64,000 bases of DNA from Glandiceps talaboti (taxonomy: Eukaryota; Hemichordata; Enteropneusta; Spengelidae): NCBI RefSeq assembly GCF_964340395.1, contig NC_135561.1, positions 10,649,232 through 10,713,231 on the forward strand, in the 5' to 3' direction. The notes under the pieces were generated by a model. That model did no database searches. It was not told the origin of the DNA and saw nothing but the letters and a program-made list of their open reading frames with translations. Positions 57,701 to 64,000 of this stretch are shown here, in pieces (within the stretch, counting starts at the first letter, position 1; the number at the start of each line of letters is the position of its first letter). The position numbers were made by a program, and so were the translations under genes.

Positions 57701-59764
57701 CCCCCCCCCCTCCCCCCATGAGTGTTAATAAGTGGGATCCTATGGGTGCAAAAGATACCCACAATCCAAATTACATTTCTAACATTTCAACCACTAAACA
57801 TATTGCAATTAAATTGTCTGTATCAGCTATCTATATTCCATACTTTAAATATCGTGTAATATATTCATAAATTTTCAATCAATGCAAAATATACTGGAAG
57901 TAAACGATGGACCAAGTCCAAAAATCTGCATACTTGTCATTACTGTAAAAACTTCACAATTCAACTATTATGAAATTTAAAAACAAAATATTACAATACG
58001 TCAAAGTTGAAATTTTCATTCTAATAGAGATCACAAGTACATATAACTTAGTGGTTTACAGGTTGCAGCTTGTATGTGGGTTGTATAACTGATCTCAGTC
58101 TTTATATTTTAATCAATAAAATGAGGAAATTAAGTTTAATTTTCCAATTACTATGGTAATGGTTTATTGTCACATCTGTGTTTTATGGCATTGCCGTGGT
58201 AACAAATGTCAAAATGTCAATGTGTATCAATGTGAACTGCATATTTTTTCTTGAACGTAAAACTTTAAAATAACTATCGTAAACCCACAATTTAGTGTTC
58301 CTGTAGTCATTGTTTTATCATCGAAGTAATCTGTTAGAACGAAGCATTTTCTATGAGCATGCATATACAAAATATTGGTAACTATTAAAATCTTATTGTC
58401 TGATGTGAAAATGGCAGTTCATTTTTCCTGTTATTGGAACCAACTTATTTTTCAACTTCTCCAACTAAACTGTATTTTCACACTGATTCTTCAGCAGTTG
58501 TTTGAGATGGTGTCAGAGATTTCAGGTCAAATAGTCTACACATGATGGGTATAGATGCCTATCTTATCATGTACAACTTTATACAAGCTCATACATAGCA
58601 GATAATACAAGTTTGCGTGTAACATAATATACATACTATAGACTAATGTACAACATCACTGTTTTCGAGGTGTGAGAGGGTGTGTGTGTGTGTGTGTGTG
58701 TGTGTGGGGGGGGGGGGTTATGCATCGCAGAATACTGCATATAAATAAAGTTATTGTACCACATTGGACATTTCTGTAACTAACAGTAACAGCATACCTA
58801 CAGCTGCAATAATTATGGCGTCAGTTTTGATTTTGAGTTGTATATTTTTATTTTTTGAGCTTGTTTTCGTACTGGGGTAAAACTAAAAGCTACTTTCGTG
58901 TTTAAACCTGAACAAAAAAAACCCTCAAAACAACAACAAAAGAAAGTCAAAATCAAAACTAATGGTACAATTATTGCAACTTAAATATACACACAACTTG
59001 CACGTTGTATTCTTCTCCCATTAGTCCATTAGTCATCATACATTGTGTACATGTATGTTGTTTATTTTGACAAGGACTGAGGAAGTGCAGTGAACTTGGC
59101 CTTCATAATGATGACTTCACCTCATAATATGTTGGCTCTGTTAATTCCATTTGTGTGTGTGTGTGTATGTGAAGCTAAATTAGGTGCTATTTATATTCTG
59201 TGACTAATTCTTCATATTTTATCCGTTACTAACGTTGATACTGAGATACACAAATCACAAAACTTACCCCTATCTGTGTAAGACAGTCAGGGTCTGGGGA
59301 TGTGGCAATGATCCGGTCAGCTGGAACAAGTCCTGGAAATTCACCATAGAAACAAAGTAAATACATATTTGAATGTCGCGATTCGTATATCTCATACAAA
59401 AGTCATCTAGCTAAAGATATTAGTCACAAACTTAGACGAGTTATGTCCTCTCCGGTTGCCACGTGTGTTTGTTATGGTTCACAATATCAATTTACATTTT
59501 ATATTTACCGTATGGTGACAACACCTACGTAAGGTAACAACATTTCAACTATAATCGTGGCGTTTGTAAAATTAAAACACGGCCAAAAATTGGGAAAATC
59601 CGTGAAAAATCGCTCACACCCAACTCTAGATGTTTGGATGATGTAATACCAACAAAACAACGTGTAGTCGGCAAGTCCTGGCCTTGGCCGCACTCACCCG
59701 CTCGAACAAAACCTCTTGCCATCGCTTGCCCGATCTTCCCCGCTCCTACAATCGCTATACTCAT
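51786..59764 (-). CDS. PYCR3: Pyrroline-5-carboxylate reductase, PYCR3-like (6 exons)
   Basis: Reduces 1-pyrroline-5-carboxylate to proline with NAD(P)H. Coding exons in transcript order are 59698-59764, 59268-59332, 54431-54610, 53520-53732, 52590-52682 and 51786-51968, giving 801 nt or 266 residues. All junctions are GT-AG and the frame is clean. The N-terminus [19 protein letters not shown] carries the Rossmann GxGxxG (G7-G12). Exon 3 has the [11 protein letters not shown] and LISLAAGVT segments. Exon 4 has [15 protein letters not shown] and ends [10 protein letters not shown]. Exons 5-6 carry the dimerisation domain ([13 protein letters not shown], then [10 protein letters not shown]). 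The short C-terminus ([16 protein letters not shown]) and the length fit PYCR3 rather than PYCR1/2, which have about 45 more residues. An upstream in-frame ATG at 59837-59839 would add 25 residues. Confidence 0.93.
51969..52589. other. PYCR3 intron 5
   Basis: GT-AG intron with a second perfect CTCF core at 52399-52412. Otherwise unremarkable. Confidence 0.6.
52399..52412 (-). promoter_or_regulatory. Candidate CTCF binding site in PYCR3 intron 5
   Basis: On the minus strand CCACTAGGTGGCAG fits the CTCF core CCASYAGRKGGCRS at all 14 positions. It has the same orientation as the site 1.3 kb away at 51103-51117. Confidence 0.5.
53108..53372. mobile_element. 265-bp MITE in PYCR3 intron 4
   Basis: Left end AAGGGGTGAACAAATC pairs with right end GATTTGTTCACCCCTG, and further inverted blocks (CCAGTGGTCC, GGACCAGTG) continue inward. 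Flanked by GTAAC at 53103-53107 and 53373-53377. The CAGGGGTG-like end recalls hAT elements, but hAT makes 8-bp duplications, so the superfamily is left open. Confidence 0.7.
54687..54757 (-). repeat. Duplicated exon 3 acceptor region (decoy splice site)
   Basis: Copies 54577-54645: both contain TAGGCTCTGTAATAAAAACA and TAATACAAGTCAGTCTC. On the transcript strand it re-creates the TTTTTATTACAG acceptor and about 30 nt of exon 3, about 110 nt upstream of the real acceptor, but with changes that alter the coding part. Confidence 0.75.
58679..58717. repeat. (GT)n-(G)n tract
   Basis: About 14 GT units followed by a run of 11-12 G in PYCR3 intron 2. Confidence 0.93.
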
Positions 59765-62537
59765 CTTCGCTGCTTCTGAATAATGTTGGCCCACTGCTCC
59801 CTGGCCGTACACCTGATATAAAATTCGTCCCAGCCGCATAGGTATTTTTTGAGTTGCTGTCACCGTGTGGAGGGAAATGAAGGAGACTTGAATGAAATGA
59901 AGAAGTCAACGCTCATTGGTCAAGAATTAATTTATGCGCGCATGATTAATAAGCACTCAGTGTGCGCGTGAATTTTTAGACAGCCTCATCCGATCCAATC
60001 TGAGGCCGTACCCATGAAAATAGGCAAAAAACATTCATGACGCCCCTTGTCCATTTAATTCGTTTATAGCAGAACCTGTCACAAAATGCTGAAGTGTTTA
60101 CACATATCTAACAGATTCCATTTGTCTACAATGTACACCTTTGAACCTAGAGCGCCAACTCCAGAAGCACCATTTCATTTTCCTTGGACAAGTGGTTCTA
60201 ACTTTTAATGTACAAATGTATTAAATAAAAATCTACAACCTTACACACGCGAATATTTATACTAAGAGATGAGGAAGTAAATCTTAAAATGGATTATACG
60301 TTATTATCATCTATAATATCTATAACATTCGTAAAGATATGCGCAAATGTTATTGACATACATATCGCCAGGTACACATTTATTTTAAAATTGCGTGCTA
60401 TGGCGGTTCTCACGATCACCTTATGCATATGGAATATGCTAATTTAATTTATGCCCATGAAAATATGTTATATTAATCATTTATTCGTGGCATGTCACCG
60501 CAAATTCTGAACCTCCCGAGTGATGAGTGATGCGGGTCAGTCTTAACAGGTCACACACATATGGATGATGCAATCCAAACACTATAGCCGTACCGTTTGT
60601 ATCTGGGTGCATTAATTGCAGTTGGTGTGTAACCATGACGCCGGTGGTCTATGGGTTTAACGGTCACTTTACATTGTACTGTCTAGCATCCGAAAGAGTG
60701 AGATCACTTTTATGATTTGGCAGTTGGCACTAAATTTTACGATCTTGAACAGCAAGTTTGACCTCAATTGTGAAAGCGGAGTTACTGTACTATAACGCCA
60801 GTCTAAAATTGAATATCGTGGTGTTCTAACTAGTAGAAAAACTAAGAATCGCGGCAGTACTTTGCTATATTTGTCGACAGGACTGTTGACGAAAAGAGGC
60901 AGACCTCGCCCTAATAAGTTTAGTACAAAGATAATGTCTGCAGGCATATTGCTACAAAACAATTTCTGTTATAAACACTGAAAAGTATAAAAATAATTTA
61001 AATTTTTTTTTGTCACTTTCATTTCGACATGCACATGACTTTTAACAAAAGAGACAGGCCTGCCACTAAACAATTTTGTAGTAAACGCAATAAGACATGA
61101 TCATTTGGTGGTAATTATTAAAGCGTGCAATTAGTGCTAAAAGCTGAAAATGATTGATAAATAAATAAATGAGTACTATTAAAAGCCCAATATATTGTGA
61201 TGATCGAAATAGGCAAATCAACATTTCCATTGCAATTTCCATGACGTTACATGTCATTAATTTTAAAATGTTCTCGTAAATTTTGCTCAGTGAAAATGAA
61301 GAATCTAATTTCTGAGTCAATAAACATGCACAAATTTACAGAAATTACCTACTAGGAGGTCAAACATATACCAAGACTGACAGAGGAGAGTATTGGTTGA
61401 AAGAAACCTTTGTATAAATTTAAACATATAAACGGACGAAATGTGTATTTTGACCGTTGAGGGCCACCTAATACAAACCAAAGGTACATATATCGTACGT
61501 ATATATATAATGCAGTAGTACTGTATGACAACGCCAAATACGTAATAGGAAGCTAAGACATAGCATCTCCAAAGCCTATGATGTACTTATGATAGTCGTT
61601 GCTTGGAAGGTCTTGATGTCTACATTTCAATACATTCAAACTGACGTCTATCTTTGGAAGGTCTTGATCATGTCTATATTTACACGGCAATGTATATAAA
61701 CCGAAGTCTGTGTGAATAGCACGTAGATCGGGATAAAAATAAACAGAGAGTTAAAAAAAAACAGAATTAAAGTATACAGAAGGTTTGGGACTTATTCAAT
61801 TAAGTTTTATTTCGGAATGGTCTGTAGAGTATGTATATACACTCCCCACCACTGTCTTAATAAAAACAATACTCATGTCCCCAATGTTAGGAGTACATGC
61901 ATATGTGAAAAATATTTTAGAATTAACGAACAAGGAGAAAATATATTCAAAAACGATTGTGATGCGACGTGAAAGCACCCATTTCTTTATAAAGGGTGAA
62001 GTTAATTTCGTCGAGATTCGTGAATTGGGCTTTTTATAGGCGTAACTCTATCAAAATGCAAGAGAGGATTACTATTTGTGTTATTCTTAATTTTTGTGAA
62101 CATTTTGTGTGAAGTATACTTCATACCCACATGTACGTACACTTATTAGCTGTCTTTTACCGGAGAGGTAGGTAACGCCACGTGCCGGAACGTCAACTAC
62201 GGCATGACAAACCTAATTCTGTAATTAAAAAAAAGGCAGTATATTAAAAAGAATTTTACTTCATACATAAAAACCTCATTCAAACACTTGCATTTAAAAC
62301 CCCGCCCCATAATAGTATTCCATCTATACATCGAAACTATATTCCATGAAGTCTCATTTGCTTATAGAATGAATCTGTGAAATCTCGCGTTGATGTGGAA
62401 CATCTGCGAGATCATCACCAATGGTAACGCTTAAAATCGATCGCGATTGACAAGTTCCATATTCTTGTCGCTGCTCTCGCTTTGCGTGCAGCACTATGGC
62501 TCCGCTCCCCAAAATATCGCCTTGACAGACAGTTAAC
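59765..62537. promoter_or_regulatory. PYCR3 5' UTR/promoter and intergenic spacer
   Basis: From 59765 to about 59910 is likely PYCR3 leader, including the upstream in-frame ATG. The rest is AT-rich intergenic DNA without a recognisable gene. The right end should contain the promoter of the divergently placed plus-strand gene at 62538. Confidence 0.5.
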
Positions 62538-64000
62538 ATGAAACTCTCGGCACTAATAACATTTTTGCTGGGGTGTTTCGTGCATGTTACTTATAGGATA
62601 GCGATTAAGCTACCGTTCATTGGAACATGTATCCGTATTTCCGAGAAAGTGATTTTCTCCTCCAAGGCCGTCGTCGACGCTGTGGTGAAGAACTTCAGGT
62701 GTGTTCCACTCCTGGTAGTCATCATACCGCCAGCCTGGATTCCATATGTCTTCATCAAATGGTCCTGGGACAAACTTGGACTTCAGCAATGGATTTCAAC
62801 CCGTATGACTACCGGTAAGAACAAAATTATCACGACGTTTAGGAATATCTATTCTTGGGAAACTCTTATGAGATTGGTAAGAGTGTTGATTGCACCGTGC
62901 CGCCGTGTGCCCGTTGTCGGCCGACTATGTTCCTTCGTGGATAAAGTTATCACTTTGCCCGGTACAACTCTAGCACTCGTCGTGGATGTCATCAATTGTG
63001 TGAAACGCGTTGTTCTGTATGTCTTAACATCTGGACTTATTCCAGAGTTTCTAGTAAAGAAGGCGCTCTTCCTCGTTGTACTGGCTTACTTGGTAACTGT
63101 TGCTTATTTGCGTAAATTTATGCAATATCTCGGACTTGTTACTAAGGAAACAGTTACTAGTACTGATAATGATCAACCGATGGTGACAACAGACAAACCC
63201 TCTGGTAGACTGGATATCGTTGATCACGGACTGAACACATGCCGAAATATGAAATTGACCGATAAACGACTGCCTCACATTGGACTCTCTTTTTCTGACA
63301 TAAGAAAGTCGATTCCATCATTATTGAGCTCGAGTATTGCAACAGTTCGCCGTGTTCCGAATGACATCACCACTTTCACTACCTTTGGTGTGAAGAAACT
63401 CGTACGTGTTCCACTCATGCCATTCTCCGCTTGCCTCAACCAATGCAGACGAGCCTATGGATTTGTCGGAACATACTGTTTGGACTCTTTCTTTCGTGGA
63501 ATGTTGACCAACAGTGGACTCGTTCCCGACAAAGTGCAAGCACTTGCGACAAACTCATTTGTGAAATATACTGACCTGATTCTGAACCGACCCTGGATAT
63601 ATATGATGGACAAAACGTTACACTCGAAGAAGATCCTTGCCAGAGTAATCGCATACCCTATGGTCTGTACATCCCATGCATTGACAATGGTCACTAAGTG
63701 CTTCTCTGTCGGTAATAAAATCGCACGTAATCCTTTGATAACGATTGGACTTCTCCTTGGCTACTGTAGACAAATCTCCGGAATTGACGAATTTATCGCG
63801 AAAATTAACTTTGCTGGACTCTTAAACAAGGGACTTGAATACATCCAAGCTCTGTCTAAAAGAGTGTTCGCAATTTCCATGTCGTCCGCTATGAAGTTCT
63901 TTAAATGTATAACCGGATATTGGTTCGCCGCCTTCTATAAAATCGCATACGTTTCGTTAATGCTAATGATACTTACCATCGACTATTGCAAAGTGTTTGC
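62538..64000 (+). CDS. Unrecognised basic membrane-associated protein (5' part, runs off window)
   Basis: An ATG at 62538 opens a frame of 487 codons with no stop to the window edge. An in-frame TGA at 62523 makes this the first possible Met. Random AT-rich DNA would not stay open this long, so this is coding. Hydrophobic stretches are at residues about 3-23 (signal anchor or signal peptide), 55-74, 176-191, 399-409 and near the window end (SLMLMIL). The segments between are rich in Lys, Arg and Cys with few acidic residues. A loose motif recurs (CRRVPVVG, TVRRVPND, VRVPLMPF, CRRAYGFVG) and TSGLIPE is echoed by NSGLVPD, which hints at degenerate internal repeats. I do not recognise the family. 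An in-frame GGTAAGA at about 62814 looks like a splice donor but the frame continues through it. Confidence 0.82.
   Translation, partial: MKLSALITFLLGCFVHVTYRIAIKLPFIGTCIRISEKVIFSSKAVVDAVVKNFRCVPLLVVIIPPAWIPYVFIKWSWDKLGLQQWISTRMTTGKNKIITTFRNIYSWETLMRLVRVLIAPCRRVPVVGRLCSFVDKVITLPGTTLALVVDVINCVKRVVLYVLTSGLIPEFLVKKALFLVVLAYLVTVAYLRKFMQYLGLVTKETVTSTDNDQPMVTTDKPSGRLDIVDHGLNTCRNMKLTDKRLPHIGLSFSDIRKSIPSLLSSSIATVRRVPNDITTFTTFGVKKLVRVPLMPFSACLNQCRRAYGFVGTYCLDSFFRGMLTNSGLVPDKVQALATNSFVKYTDLILNRPWIYMMDKTLHSKKILARVIAYPMVCTSHALTMVTKCFSVGNKIARNPLITIGLLLGYCRQISGIDEFIAKINFAGLLNKGLEYIQALSKRVFAISMSSAMKFFKCITGYWFAAFYKIAYVSLMLMILTIDYCKVF

Larger units (their letters stand above)
54611..59267. other. PYCR3 intron 2 (4.7 kb)
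   Basis: Holds a near copy of the exon 3 acceptor region at 54687-54757, a P1-like half palindrome near 55258-55269 (TAGTGGTCTGAG), a 40-bp tandem duplication at about 56857-56938, a poly-C run near 57701-57717 and a (GT)n-(G)n tract at 58679-58717. No nested gene was seen. Confidence 0.55.

Noticed and set aside
62354-63694. Minus-strand open frames over the right edge
   Set aside because: They are shadows of the 487-codon plus-strand frame.

Overview
This is animal nuclear DNA. Genes are split by GT-AG introns, polyadenylation signals follow them, and microsatellites, LINE remains and small palindromic transposons are common. The gene structures and the style of the palindromic repeats suggest an invertebrate deuterostome, most likely a lancelet (Branchiostoma-like). 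That taxon call is an inference from memory and should be checked.

Layout. (1) 515-46950 holds a cluster of five hydroxylysine kinase-like genes (HYKK/AGPHD1 family, aminoglycoside-phosphotransferase fold). Each has four coding exons with the same intron phases. Copy A is on the minus strand, head-to-head with copies B, C, D and E on the plus strand. A and B share an inverted block upstream of their start codons. C and D are the youngest pair, since their introns and 3' flanks also align. E is the most diverged copy and has an in-frame stop at codon 4. (2) Intron 1 of copy B is inflated to about 19 kb by a single 17,552-bp DNA element (6410-23961). It has 259-bp terminal inverted repeats that differ at one base, CACTA-type ends and a 3-bp target duplication. 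The same intron in copies A, C and D shows the empty site. The element's interior holds decayed LINEs, microsatellites and a high density of tiny palindromes, and I found no transposase in it. (3) Between C and D lies a 3.5-kb foldback-like structure: two inverted arrays of a 52-bp satellite around a core that carries a convincing type I hammerhead ribozyme. (4) 51786-59764 (minus) is a six-exon pyrroline-5-carboxylate reductase of PYCR3 type. (5) From 62538 to the right edge a 487-codon plus-strand frame stays open with no stop. It encodes the start of an unrecognised, basic, membrane-associated protein.

The most unusual signal is two families of ultra-short palindromes (20-36 bp) with ends CTCAG...CTGAG or CATAGAC...GTCTATG. 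Most are flanked by exact 7-bp direct repeats, as expected of transposition products, although they are barely longer than a pair of terminal repeats. A third, larger palindrome type (TAGTCTC... ends) has exact 9-bp target duplications, as Mutator-like elements do.

Functionally, the kinases would phosphorylate 5-hydroxylysine from collagen breakdown, and the reductase makes proline from pyrroline-5-carboxylate. Both belong to amino-acid metabolism, but nothing in the sequence shows that they are co-regulated.
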